Shown here piece after piece: positions 1 through 9,433 of a stretch of DNA of 40,312 nucleotides. The stretch spans positions 1-40,312 of the forward strand of contig JAUWZW010000002.1 of NCBI GenBank assembly GCA_030615165.1. Direction: 5' to 3'. This DNA is from Candidatus Aenigmatarchaeota archaeon (GTDB lineage Archaea > Aenigmatarchaeota > Aenigmatarchaeia > QMZP01). Under the pieces are notes generated by a model. The model worked only from the letters and a program-made list of their open reading frames with translations. It ran no database searches and was not told the origin of the DNA. The position numbers and the translations under genes were made by a program. Position 1 is the first letter of the stretch. Every line of letters starts with the position of its first letter.

Positions 1-500
1 AATACGGAAGAAAATCCTTTTATATTTTCAGCAAAATAGCAAGAATGCTCAGGATGAGGGGCAGGATTTTTAAATTCTTTAAAAAACACATAAAAGAACT
101 CTATGCCTCAGTGGAAGAATTGAGACAGAAACTGGTTCCCACCTTTATAACATCGGTGGTGCTCTGGATTATTGTATTCATCTCGAACCTTATGTTTTTG
201 TTTGCGTTTAATATACATATAAACTTCGTACAAACAATCTTCCTCGTATCAATCATATCACTTCTTCCTTTGGTTCCCATCTACGCTTTTGGAGGCTTCG
301 GGACATTTGAAATAACCATGTCAGCAATCCTAATATTGTTTGGTGTGGCAAAGGAGACCGCCATTATCTCCAGCTTTGGGATTCATATAACCGGCCTGAT
401 TTTCGTTGGAGTATTGGGTGCTGTATGTGCTGTCCTAAACAGATCATCAGTCAACACAGAATCCAATGGAGCAATTAGAACTATACAGGAAGCAAGGTAA
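1..500 (+). CDS. Lysylphosphatidylglycerol synthase TM-region / UPF0104 flippase-like membrane protein, C-terminal part (runs off left edge)
   Basis: Frame is open to the window edge upstream of the listed ATG; multi-TM, 'LLPLVPIYAFGGFGTFEITMSAILILFGV' resembles the conserved GGxGxxE-type C-terminal region of this family. Confidence 0.65.
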   Translation, partial: YGRKSFYIFSKIARMLRMRGRIFKFFKKHIKELYASVEELRQKLVPTFITSVVLWIIVFISNLMFLFAFNIHINFVQTIFLVSIISLLPLVPIYAFGGFGTFEITMSAILILFGVAKETAIISSFGIHITGLIFVGVLGAVCAVLNRSSVNTESNGAIRTIQEAR

Positions 501-536
501 CCAATAAAAACATTGACCTAAAAAATAAAGATAACC

Positions 537-1979
537 ATGAAAGACAAAACCATACTTTGTGTTCTCATCCTGATTTACGTATCCTTGTTTATAACCTTTT
601 ATCCACCTTTCTATACAACTCGGGATGAGAGCAACTTCATAAGATTGGCTTTCTTTTTCAGGGAGGGTAAAATCTTTGTAACAGATTCCCAATACCAGTT
701 GAGTTTTGGTAGATTTGAAGGCGCTTATTACCCATACTTCATAGGCCAATCCATAATGTTGCTGCCTTTTACCTTTTTAGGATGGAACGCGGCCTTCCTT
801 TTGGGAATGGTTCTCCACATAATAGCTTCGATTATTTTTTACAGAATAGTAGTCGAGAAACAGAAAAAAAGCATATTCTATATCGCCCTTTTCCTGTTCT
901 TTCCATATTTTATTTATTACAGTACCACCCTTTTCTCAGATTTCTCTGCCGGTGTTTTGGCTCTATTGGCATTCTATTTTTATCTGAGTAAGGATAGAAA
1001 ACAGAACATCCTTTCAGGAGCCCTTTTCGGGTTTGTATGTGTAGTAAAATACACAAACATCCTTATTTTCATACCGTTTTTTGTTTACACCCTTCTCAAA
1101 AACAGGAAGAAATTGCTGTATCTCCTGGCAGGGTTACTTCCATTTGCAGCATTCATACTTGTTTATAACACCCTGATTTTCGGGGGACTCTTTGAAAGCC
1201 CACATGCTGGTATCGAGGTTTTAGGAACTGGTGAATCAAGTGTTACAGCCTTTTCCCCTGCCAACTACTTGGTATATCTCCCATTTATCATCTTCAGATT
1301 ACTCATTATTTATCCCCTGATGTTCTTTGCCCCATTTTTCTACAGGAAGGAGGGCAGATGGGAAATACTGGGCGCATATCTGCTGTTCCTCCTCTTTTTC
1401 GGTGCCAGATTCCAATCAGGCTATGGGTTTGGATTGGGCCCGGCCACCTTAACCAGGTATATTTTGCCTGTTATGCCACTCATTCTACTAACATACAGCG
1501 ATTTTGTAGGCAGGATTATTGAGAAAGCAAAACCGATTAAAAAAATATTTAAGCCAGCAGCTGTATTAGTTTCTATTGTTTTGATTGCTGGAAGCCTTGT
1601 GATATTGAGTGGTCAACATCAGTACCTTTCCCAACAATACGATGTGAGTGCTAAAATACATAGCAGCACCTTAAACAACTCCCTGATAATAGGAGAGAGG
1701 GATATCGCCAGATATTTAATGGAACCCTTTGGTATGAGGAGATATCTAGAAACCTACACATACATAGATTTCTCTGAATTTATTGATAATAATACATTTA
1801 TTGTGCACAAAAAATTCCCGGAGGGTGTTGCTACAGGATTTCTGCTGAATTTCTCTAAAACAACAGAAAATCTTATTGCCCAGATGAACGTGACACTGGT
1901 AGAAGAGGAGGATTACCAACCTATAGAAGGTCTAATAAAAAGCAGACCCTTCAAATTGCAAATTTTCAAAGTGGACTAA
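537..1979 (+). CDS. Polytopic membrane glycosyltransferase (GT-C / dolichyl-phosphate-mannose mannosyltransferase-like)
   Basis: 480 aa, many TM segments, early 'TTRDESNFIRLAFFFREGK' loop typical of GT-C enzymes; located in a glycan locus. Confidence 0.6.
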   Translation: MKDKTILCVLILIYVSLFITFYPPFYTTRDESNFIRLAFFFREGKIFVTDSQYQLSFGRFEGAYYPYFIGQSIMLLPFTFLGWNAAFLLGMVLHIIASIIFYRIVVEKQKKSIFYIALFLFFPYFIYYSTTLFSDFSAGVLALLAFYFYLSKDRKQNILSGALFGFVCVVKYTNILIFIPFFVYTLLKNRKKLLYLLAGLLPFAAFILVYNTLIFGGLFESPHAGIEVLGTGESSVTAFSPANYLVYLPFIIFRLLIIYPLMFFAPFFYRKEGRWEILGAYLLFLLFFGARFQSGYGFGLGPATLTRYILPVMPLILLTYSDFVGRIIEKAKPIKKIFKPAAVLVSIVLIAGSLVILSGQHQYLSQQYDVSAKIHSSTLNNSLIIGERDIARYLMEPFGMRRYLETYTYIDFSEFIDNNTFIVHKKFPEGVATGFLLNFSKTTENLIAQMNVTLVEEEDYQPIEGLIKSRPFKLQIFKVD

Positions 1980-1993
1980 AATATCCCAAACCA

Positions 1994-2653
1994 TTAAGGC
2001 AGTTTTTTGGCAATGCAAATAATATTCCTTCCCAACCTTTCAGGAAGGGGATACCAAAGAAGCTGCAATAAATACCCTCTTAGTTTATTAAATACGGGTC
2101 TGGGATGCACACACCACATTTTGATGATTTCGAATTTGTATCTTTTAAGAAATGTATTTAAAGTTTCAGCACAGTACCAATGAGTGTGGTCATGTAGAGA
2201 AACTCCAGAAATTTTATTTAATAACATCCTCTGAAGAAAGAAGACATGCGACTGCGCATTTGGTGTCGTGATTATTAATAAACCACCATTCTTTAAGTGC
2301 TTTCTTATATTCTCGAAACAAACCCCTGGATTATTCAGATGCTCAAGCACTTCATTTACCAAAACAACATCAAATTTTTCTTTTAAATCAAACGGCTTCT
2401 CTACGTTTTGATACTTTACACCAAATCCGAGTTTTTTAAGTTTTTCAATACCTTTTTTATTCAAATCAAGACCAACTATTTTTTTTGCTATTTTACTCGC
2501 TTTTCCATGAATCCAATTAACTCCGCCGTATTCATCAGTTTCCCCCATCCCAACACAACCCAACTCTAAAACCTTTTTATTTTCAAGAACTCCCATTTCG
2601 ATTATGGGGTCTATACGGCTTAAAACGAATTTTAACATAATGATACTTATCAA
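1994..2653 (-). CDS. SAM-dependent class I methyltransferase
   Basis: 'KKVLELGCVGMGET', 'FDVVLVNEVLEHLNNPGVCFENIRKHLKNGGLLIITTPN' Methyltransf_11/23-type motifs. Confidence 0.85.
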   Translation of the reverse strand: MISIIMLKFVLSRIDPIIEMGVLENKKVLELGCVGMGETDEYGGVNWIHGKASKIAKKIVGLDLNKKGIEKLKKLGFGVKYQNVEKPFDLKEKFDVVLVNEVLEHLNNPGVCFENIRKHLKNGGLLIITTPNAQSHVFFLQRMLLNKISGVSLHDHTHWYCAETLNTFLKRYKFEIIKMWCVHPRPVFNKLRGYLLQLLWYPLPERLGRNIICIAKKLP

Positions 2654-2709
2654 TACTGTATTTAAATTTTACTTATGCGTCGATCATGTTCCAATCTTCA
2701 TCGGCTTCT

Positions 2710-2790
2710 TATCCCAAACCCTGAAATGCCTGTAATATAGTCACTTATTAGATTTTCATGAATAATTTTTAACTTAGACCTAAATATCTT
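2710..2790 (-). pseudogene. Deletion remnant of a UPF0104-like gene (paralog of 9723-10676)
   Basis: 2710-2750 matches 9767-9806 (cctgtaatatagtca-ttattag) and directly adjoining 2748-2790 matches 10667-10709 (agattttcatgaataa-ttttaactt...taaatat-ctta); ~860 bp between them is missing. Confidence 0.75.
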
Positions 2791-3137
2791 ATGTATACCT
2801 TTTCCAATTATTAGAGTATGATAATGAAAAAATTAAAGGAAACAGCAACAGATGCATTAAATAAAACATATAAGGTTCATAATAAATTGGCTGCTTCTTC
2901 TTGTTCTTCCCCCATTCATCTTCATAATTATTTTCTTTTCCTTTTGCATATGCAGAGTTAAGAACAAAAAAATGGATTTTTTTATTTTATGTTTGGCAAT
3001 GAAAACTGGAATAGAGAATTTTATGATAAATTTAAAATCATTAATAAACACTTCCCCCATTTTTACGAAAGATTTTTTTGTTATATCTTGTTTTCCTCTG
3101 AAATTATTTTTAATTTACAAGTTATCAAGAAATAATT

Positions 3138-4433
3138 TTATTCAATTTCTCTTAAGACATCATGTAATGCATCACAAACTTTTTGTTGTTTCTCATAACT
3201 TAATTCAGGATACATTGGCAAAGAAAAAACGTTTTTGCAAGATGCTTCTGTATGAGGCAAATCCCCTTCCTTGTATCCTAAATATTTGTAACCATCCATT
3301 ATATGAATAGGCCACTCATAACTAATATTTAATAAAATCCCCCTTTCCTTTAATTTAGCTATAATTTCATCTCTTTTTGGATGATGACAAACATAAACAT
3401 AATATACTTGAGTGTTATTTTCAGCTGTTTTTGGCAAAATAAGAGAGGTATCTGTCAGCAACTTTCCATACCTTCTTGCAATCTCTTGCCTTTTTCTTAT
3501 ATATTCGTCTAAATGAGCAAATTTTTTCAAGAGAATTGCAGCATGAAGCTCGTCAAGTCTTGAATTATAACCAGATTCTATGGAAAAATATTTTCTTCTC
3601 ATGCCATACATTCGCAATCCTTTTATTCTTTCATAAAGAGTTTCATTGTTTGTCACAACCATCCCACCATCCCCAAAAGTTCCTAAAACTTTTGAAGGAT
3701 AAAATGAAAATGTTGCAACATCAGACATAGAACCAGCTTTTCTGCCTTTGTAAGTAGCCCCGTGAGCCTGAGCACAATCCTCAACAATCTTTAGTCCAAA
3801 TTCATCAGCCATTTCTTTAACTTTATCCATATCAACACACTGCCCGTATAAATGAACAGGCAAAATACATTTTGTTTTTTCTGTAATAGCATCTTTTAAT
3901 TTGAAAATATTCATCAAGCAAGTTTCTGGATTAATATCAACAAATTTAGTAGTTGCCCCAGTAGCTGTAATTGCTGCAACAGTTGGAACAGCAGTATTTG
4001 CAACACAAATTACTTCATCCCCGGGCCCAATATCTAAGGCTTTTAAACTTAAGAAAAGAGCATCTGTACCATTTTTGACTCCAATACCATACTTACAACC
4101 ACAATAATTTGAAAACTTATCTTCAAATCTTTTTACGTGGTCACCAAGTATTAAAACCCCAGATTCCAAAACATTTTTAATTGCAGAATGAATTTCATCT
4201 TTTTCTTTTTCATACTCTTCTAAATAACTCCACACCTTTATATCCATTTTTTTTAATATATTAGAATCCCACCCCCGAGGATGATCTGTTTTTTCCCTTT
4301 CTGATTCTATTAATGCTTCATCTGAATTCTTTTGTTGAAGTTGTTCAACTTCCTCTTTGCTTTGCCCAGCCTCAACCAATCCTACTTTATTAACCATATT
4401 TTTCTCATCAATTTTTTCTTTAACTTCTTCCAT
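3138..4433 (-). CDS. DegT/DnrJ/EryC1 family PLP-dependent sugar aminotransferase, likely NDP-4-keto-6-deoxyhexose 3-aminotransferase-like
   Basis: 'VGVKNGTDALFLSLKALDIGPGDEVI', 'VHLYGQCVDMDKVKE', 'IVEDCAQAHGATYKGRKAGSMSDVATFSFYPSKVLGTFGDGGMVVT' (PLP Lys motif). ~60 aa acidic/polar N-terminal extension. Confidence 0.9.
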   Translation of the reverse strand: MEEVKEKIDEKNMVNKVGLVEAGQSKEEVEQLQQKNSDEALIESEREKTDHPRGWDSNILKKMDIKVWSYLEEYEKEKDEIHSAIKNVLESGVLILGDHVKRFEDKFSNYCGCKYGIGVKNGTDALFLSLKALDIGPGDEVICVANTAVPTVAAITATGATTKFVDINPETCLMNIFKLKDAITEKTKCILPVHLYGQCVDMDKVKEMADEFGLKIVEDCAQAHGATYKGRKAGSMSDVATFSFYPSKVLGTFGDGGMVVTNNETLYERIKGLRMYGMRRKYFSIESGYNSRLDELHAAILLKKFAHLDEYIRKRQEIARRYGKLLTDTSLILPKTAENNTQVYYVYVCHHPKRDEIIAKLKERGILLNISYEWPIHIMDGYKYLGYKEGDLPHTEASCKNVFSLPMYPELSYEKQQKVCDALHDVLREIE

Positions 4434-4434
4434 T

Positions 4435-5931
4435 TTAAATCAAACCCAGACAAGATATTAATCCTCTTGCATCAATATTTAAATAACTGTGTTTCAAAAG
4501 TTCCATTATTTGGCCAAGACTTACCCACATATAATTTTCAGGAATATCTAATGAAGCTGAAGAATCTAATTCTAATATCATATGTTTGTTCTGCGAATGG
4601 AAAAATCTTCCTCCTTCATCAGACTGAATAGTAGAATATCTTATCTGGATTGGAGAAGCATTGATAAATAATTCTAAAAAGGGAGGCCTGTCCTGTTGTT
4701 GCACTCTATACCGTGCATTATTACATGCCACTGTTGGATTAATTTCCACGATATTAAAACTTCCAGGCTCCAGCCTTGCCTGAATCAAAAAATGAATCAC
4801 CCTGTTAATCTTCTTAGTAAGAAAACCAACCAATCCATAAGAAGGTTGTTTAAGTAAAGGTTGTGTCCAGCTTGTAATTTCACGATTGCCTGCCTGAACA
4901 GCTACAGCAATCACTGAAAAAAATTGTTTAGTCTTGTGTTTTATCTCTCTCTCGGTGCGCATCCAATCAGAAACATCTTTTAATGGAATCTCCTCAATTT
5001 TCAATTCATATTTTGACTTCATTTCAGTTAACCAATTAAGTATTTCAGCTAATGGCTTATGCACGTTTTTTTTATCAATTAATGAAATAAGCAAGTCTCT
5101 TTTGAATCCTTCAGAAATATTCTTAAAAAGCTCACTTTGAAGAAAGTTCTCTAGTGACAGAGATTCATACTGTTTCTCTAATTCTTGGCTTATAAAAGGG
5201 ACACATGATAAAACAGATCTAGCATCCATATTCACAAAATTATCTATAAGTAAGAGTTTTTTAATCTGTCCTAGTGTTAGCCAGCAAAAATCATCATATA
5301 TAGAAACATCTTCTTCTACCTCTACAATCATATTCCTATTTCTTTTTTTCAAAAATATTCCTCCATATTCTGTCTGAAGCTGATCAACTAAAATTTTTGA
5401 CCTCATCTTATCAATAAAAAACTCCAAATAAAGAGGCCTTTTTCCTTTATGAACCTGAGTATAATTACTCTTTGTTGCCTGTACTGTAGGAGATAATTGA
5501 ATTATATTTGGATTGCCTGGTTCCATTTTTGCTTGCATAAGAAAATACCTAACTCCATCAAATTTTTTTGTTATGATCCCAAGAATTCCAATCTCTGGCT
5601 GATCAATAATTGGCTGATCCCATTTATCTATTGCCCCAAAATTTGTAGACACTCTTATTCCTTTAATCTTAAAGAATTTTCCAGATTCATGGATAAGATT
5701 TTGTGTTTCATTCTCAAAATACCACTTATCTAATTTATCAAAAGGAATTTGCTTTACTATAAATCGATTTGCTTTTTTTCTGGATTCAAACCACAACATA
5801 AATTTTTCTAATGTTTGAAACTGGTTTTTTTCTGTAAGTGCAGACCTAAGAAAACCGTTCTCTTTAGACTCTTCAGAATAATCCTTTAAAAATTCCTGCC
5901 TTCCTTTTATTTTCCCTTTTTGAAAGTTCAT
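4435..5931 (-). CDS. NDP-hexose 2,3-dehydratase (EvaA/TylX3-like, tandem-repeat family)
   Basis: 498 aa with two internal repeats, e.g. 'HFLIQARLEPGSFNIVEINPTVACNNARYRVQQQDRPPFLELF' and 'YFLMQAKMEPGNPNIIQLSPTVQATKSNYTQVHKGKRPLYLEFF'. Confidence 0.9.
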   Translation of the reverse strand: MNFQKGKIKGRQEFLKDYSEESKENGFLRSALTEKNQFQTLEKFMLWFESRKKANRFIVKQIPFDKLDKWYFENETQNLIHESGKFFKIKGIRVSTNFGAIDKWDQPIIDQPEIGILGIITKKFDGVRYFLMQAKMEPGNPNIIQLSPTVQATKSNYTQVHKGKRPLYLEFFIDKMRSKILVDQLQTEYGGIFLKKRNRNMIVEVEEDVSIYDDFCWLTLGQIKKLLLIDNFVNMDARSVLSCVPFISQELEKQYESLSLENFLQSELFKNISEGFKRDLLISLIDKKNVHKPLAEILNWLTEMKSKYELKIEEIPLKDVSDWMRTEREIKHKTKQFFSVIAVAVQAGNREITSWTQPLLKQPSYGLVGFLTKKINRVIHFLIQARLEPGSFNIVEINPTVACNNARYRVQQQDRPPFLELFINASPIQIRYSTIQSDEGGRFFHSQNKHMILELDSSASLDIPENYMWVSLGQIMELLKHSYLNIDARGLISCLGLI

Positions 5932-5970
5932 CTATTTAAACTCCAAATATTTTATTAATAAATATTTATA

Positions 5971-7752
5971 TTGTTTAATAACAATAAACTATTTAAAAGA
6001 ATTTTAAGATCCTTTCTTATGAACAGTTTTAGAATAGAAAAAGAAAAAAAAAGGTGCAAAGTTTGTAGAGCTAATGCTCTAATAGAATTTATTTCTTTTG
6101 GCCAGATGCCTGTAACAGGTGCTTATTTGAAAAAAGAAGACTTAGACAAGCCAGAATACACTTATAACATGACTGTTGGATTTTGTGAAAATTGTAAGAT
6201 GGTGCAGCTTATTGAAGTAGTTCCTTATGAAAAATATATTATTTCAGATGGGAAAGGTAAAACTAATTATGCATTCTACTCATCGACCTCTGAATTTATG
6301 CAGCAGCATTTTGCTGAACTTGCAAAAGAAGTTGAAGAAAGATTTTTGGATTCTATTAATCCAAGAGTTGTAGAAATAGGAAGTAATGATGGGATTATGC
6401 TTAAAGTATTTAAAGAGAGAAGCAATGTAATAGGTATTGAACCCTCTACAAATGTTGCGGAGGTTGCACAAAAACAAGGAATAAAAACAATAACTGAATT
6501 TTTTACTGAAGCACTCGCAAGAAAGCTTGTTGATGAGAAAGAAAAGTTTAGGGTCGTTCTTTCTACAAATGTCACATTAAACATAATTGATATTAATGAT
6601 TTTATGAGGGGAGTGAAAACACTTCTCGACGATAAAGGAGTATTTATTACAGAAGACCCACATATATTAGGCATCTTAGAAAAAAACTCTTATGACCAGA
6701 TATATGAGGAACATATATGGTATTTCTCTCTTACTTCTTTATCAAATTTATACGAAATGCATAGCATGGAAATATTCGATGCAGAAAAACAATGGGTTCA
6801 TGGCGGCTCTATGAGAGTTTATGCTTGTAAAAAAGGGGCTTATGAAAAAACAGATAGATTAAAGAGGTACCTTAAGATTGAAGAAGAAATGAAAATAGGT
6901 TCTTTAGAGATTTATTCTCAGTTTGCTAACAATGTGGAAGAAAACAAACAAAAGCTCATATCTCTTTTGAAAGATTTGAAAGCTCAAGGAAAAAAGATTG
7001 TCGGCTATGCTGCTTCTTGCAAGAGTAGTACTGTTATGAATTATTGCGGCATTGGAACAAAAATCCTAGACTATATTTCTGATTCTACTCCATTCAAACA
7101 AGGATTATATACTCCTGGAAAACATATACCAATACTCTCACCAGATGTTTTTCACAATGATAAGGATATAGATTATGCATTTTTATTTATTTGGAATCAT
7201 GCTAAAGAAGTTATAGAAAAAGAACAGGAATTTTTAAGGAGAGGTGGAAAATTCATAACCCACTTACCTACAGCAAGAATCATAAGTCCAGAAGAATTTA
7301 TTTCTGATGAAGAAAAAAAAATTGAAATTAAAAATCTAAAAGTTTTCCATGAGGGAGCAGAAGGGCATTTATTTGAAACCTTAAGAAGCGACGATGGGAT
7401 ATTCGACGGAGTCTTTGGGCAAAATTTTGTTTCATTTGTAAATCCAGGAATAATAAAAGGTTTTCACAGACATAAAAGTCTCACCGAATATACCACCTGC
7501 ATAAAAGGAAATATTCTTTATGTTTTAGTAAAAGAAGTAATTGGGGGGCAGCCAATTATAAAAAAGATAAAAATGGGAGAAGATAATATGATTATGATTA
7601 AAACCCCTCCTGGATTTTGGCACGGATATGTTCCTTTAGGAAACCAGGAAGCAGTTGTTTTATACACAATGGACAAACCATATGATCCAAATAATATCGA
7701 CCAAGAAGACAAAGACCCACACGCATTTGGTGATATTTGGAAACTCGATTAA
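5971..7752 (+). CDS. Fusion: zinc-binding NDP-sugar C-methyltransferase (TylC3/EvaC-like) + C-terminal dTDP-4-dehydrorhamnose 3,5-epimerase-like cupin
   Basis: N-term 'CKVC...CENC', SAM motif 'VVEIGSNDGIML', 'EDPHILGILEKNSYDQIYEEHIWYFSL', 'WVHGGSMRVY', 'IVGYAASCKSSTVMNYCGIGTKILDYISD'; C-term 'NPGIIKGFHRHKSLTEYTTCIKGNILYVLV...PPGFWHGYVPLGNQEAVVLYTMDKPYDP' RmlC-like. Start may be the internal ATG at 6019 (MNSFRIEK). Confidence 0.9.
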   Translation: MFNNNKLFKRILRSFLMNSFRIEKEKKRCKVCRANALIEFISFGQMPVTGAYLKKEDLDKPEYTYNMTVGFCENCKMVQLIEVVPYEKYIISDGKGKTNYAFYSSTSEFMQQHFAELAKEVEERFLDSINPRVVEIGSNDGIMLKVFKERSNVIGIEPSTNVAEVAQKQGIKTITEFFTEALARKLVDEKEKFRVVLSTNVTLNIIDINDFMRGVKTLLDDKGVFITEDPHILGILEKNSYDQIYEEHIWYFSLTSLSNLYEMHSMEIFDAEKQWVHGGSMRVYACKKGAYEKTDRLKRYLKIEEEMKIGSLEIYSQFANNVEENKQKLISLLKDLKAQGKKIVGYAASCKSSTVMNYCGIGTKILDYISDSTPFKQGLYTPGKHIPILSPDVFHNDKDIDYAFLFIWNHAKEVIEKEQEFLRRGGKFITHLPTARIISPEEFISDEEKKIEIKNLKVFHEGAEGHLFETLRSDDGIFDGVFGQNFVSFVNPGIIKGFHRHKSLTEYTTCIKGNILYVLVKEVIGGQPIIKKIKMGEDNMIMIKTPPGFWHGYVPLGNQEAVVLYTMDKPYDPNNIDQEDKDPHAFGDIWKLD

Positions 7753-7760
7753 TATTTCGA

Positions 7761-8331
7761 TTAAATAATCTTCTTATAAAACTCAACAGTTTTTTCAATC
7801 ATTTCTGGAGTTGGAATTTTCTCAATCTCAAATCCCAATCTATCTTTAACAACTCTCTGAAGCTTTTCCAACACTTCCTTAAAACTTCTGCCTTCACCAG
7901 AACCAATAACATAATACTCTCCTTTTTTTTCAGATAAAGCAGCATATACACATGTCTTGTTAATACACTCAATTGACAAAAGTAAAGGTATATTTAATTT
8001 TCTTTTAATTAAATGCCCTATTACCCTTGGCAAGACACCATTTTGGGCATGAATCAAATCAATTTTATTCTTTTTTACCAACCCAATTGCTTTTCTGTAA
8101 AATAGGAGATACTCAAATTTATGTAATCCATGATGTCCAAAAACAGGCGTCCTAAAAATTTTAATATTAAATTCCTTCTCTTCTTTAAACCTTTGGCGAG
8201 TGGGGGGTAAAGACAAAAATATTATGTCCCTGCTTATTCAATTCTTTTAATAAACCAGAACAATAAATTTCTCTACCACCACCCCCTTTCACATTCAGGG
8301 AAAAAGTATGTGTGATGTAAAAAATATTCAT
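7761..8331 (-). pseudogene. Frameshifted, chimeric remnant: glycosyltransferase family 4 N-terminal domain joined to the tail of an NAD-dependent sugar epimerase
   Basis: Frame from ATG 8331 'MNIFYITHTFSLNVKGGGGREIYCSGLLKELNKQGHNIFVFTPH' stops at 8185-8187; one-base shift at the G6 run (8202-8207) joins it to ORF 7761-8216 ('...NKIDLIHAQNGVLPRVIGHLIKRKLNIPLLLSIE'). The end 'YYVIGSGEGRSFKEVLEKLQRVVKD...MIEKTVEFYKKII' resembles the tail of the 8374-9381 epimerase. Confidence 0.75.
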
Positions 8332-8373
8332 CTTTAATCACCACTTAATTATATTAAAAGTTTTTTATAATCA

Positions 8374-9381
8374 TTATGTGTACTCCTTTAATTTTTCTGC
8401 ATAGAAGCTAACAGTCCTTTCCAAACCCTCTTCAAAACTCACCTTGGGATACCATCCTATATCCTTATTAAATCTGGAAAAATCTACCACAACATCTCCT
8501 ATGTCCAGTTTCTTTTTATCCTCTGGGAACGGAACATGTTTTATGGTTGTTGAGCGGTTCATAATCCTTTTAACAGTTTCATTGACAGCAACAACCATAT
8601 CTTTAAATGAAATACCTCTGCCTGTACCTATTAAATAATATTTGCCTCTGGCCTTGCTGGATGACTGGAAGGCCAGGAGAAAAGCATCAACAACGTTTTG
8701 CACATAATTATAATCTCTGAGAAATTTCCCATCATCGTAAACTGTGATGGGCTCACCAAATATAGCCTTTTTTATCGTATTGTTAAGCACGCCTCTGTGG
8801 GGGTTAATTAATTCTTGTCTTTCTCCGAATATATTTGCGAGCCTTAAAGTAACTGTTTTTAAACCGTAAACGTTATGATAAATCTGCAAATATTTTTCAC
8901 ATGCCAGTTTGTTGGCATCATATATTGATAGAGGATTCGTGGCCAGATTCTCATTTACAGGTAATTTAGCTATTTTTCCTATCTCCGCAACTGTTCCAGA
9001 GAATATAATACAGGTGCTGTCATTATATTTCCTCGAGGCCTCAAGTATGTTCAATGTTCCATTGCAATTTATATCCAGGTCCAACTGCGGATTTTCCATA
9101 GAAACAAAATTACTGGTTTGAGCACCTAAATGAAAAATTACGTCTTTTTCTGGAACCACTTTTTCTATTTTTCCTTCCTCCCTGATATCACCCTTTACAA
9201 ATTTGACCTTGTTTCTAATCCCCTTAATATTTCTGGCTTTTTTTAAAGACCTGCCATATAAAGTTACATCTGCCCCTAATTTCACACATCTGTGGGCCAG
9301 ATTGCTGCCTATGAAACCCAGACCACCGGTGATTAAGACCTTCTTGTCTTCCAGGCCCTTTATTTTAAAACCCTTTTTCAT
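8374..9381 (-). CDS. NAD-dependent nucleotide-sugar epimerase/dehydratase (extended SDR)
   Basis: 'KKVLITGGLGFIGSNLAHRC' Rossmann, 'SIYDANK' YxxxK motif, 'GEPITVYDDGKFLRDYNYVQNVVDAFLLAF'. Confidence 0.92.
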   Translation of the reverse strand: MKKGFKIKGLEDKKVLITGGLGFIGSNLAHRCVKLGADVTLYGRSLKKARNIKGIRNKVKFVKGDIREEGKIEKVVPEKDVIFHLGAQTSNFVSMENPQLDLDINCNGTLNILEASRKYNDSTCIIFSGTVAEIGKIAKLPVNENLATNPLSIYDANKLACEKYLQIYHNVYGLKTVTLRLANIFGERQELINPHRGVLNNTIKKAIFGEPITVYDDGKFLRDYNYVQNVVDAFLLAFQSSSKARGKYYLIGTGRGISFKDMVVAVNETVKRIMNRSTTIKHVPFPEDKKKLDIGDVVVDFSRFNKDIGWYPKVSFEEGLERTVSFYAEKLKEYT

Positions 9382-9433
9382 ATGATAGACTATACGATAT
9401 TGTTTTATAAATCTGCTGTTTAGTTATATATTA

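Noticed and set aside
2857-3310. Short ORFs in the A/T-rich intergenic stretch, including a possible 47-aa ORF at 2818-2961
   Set aside because: Low-complexity translations without recognisable motifs; may be gene debris but cannot be supported.
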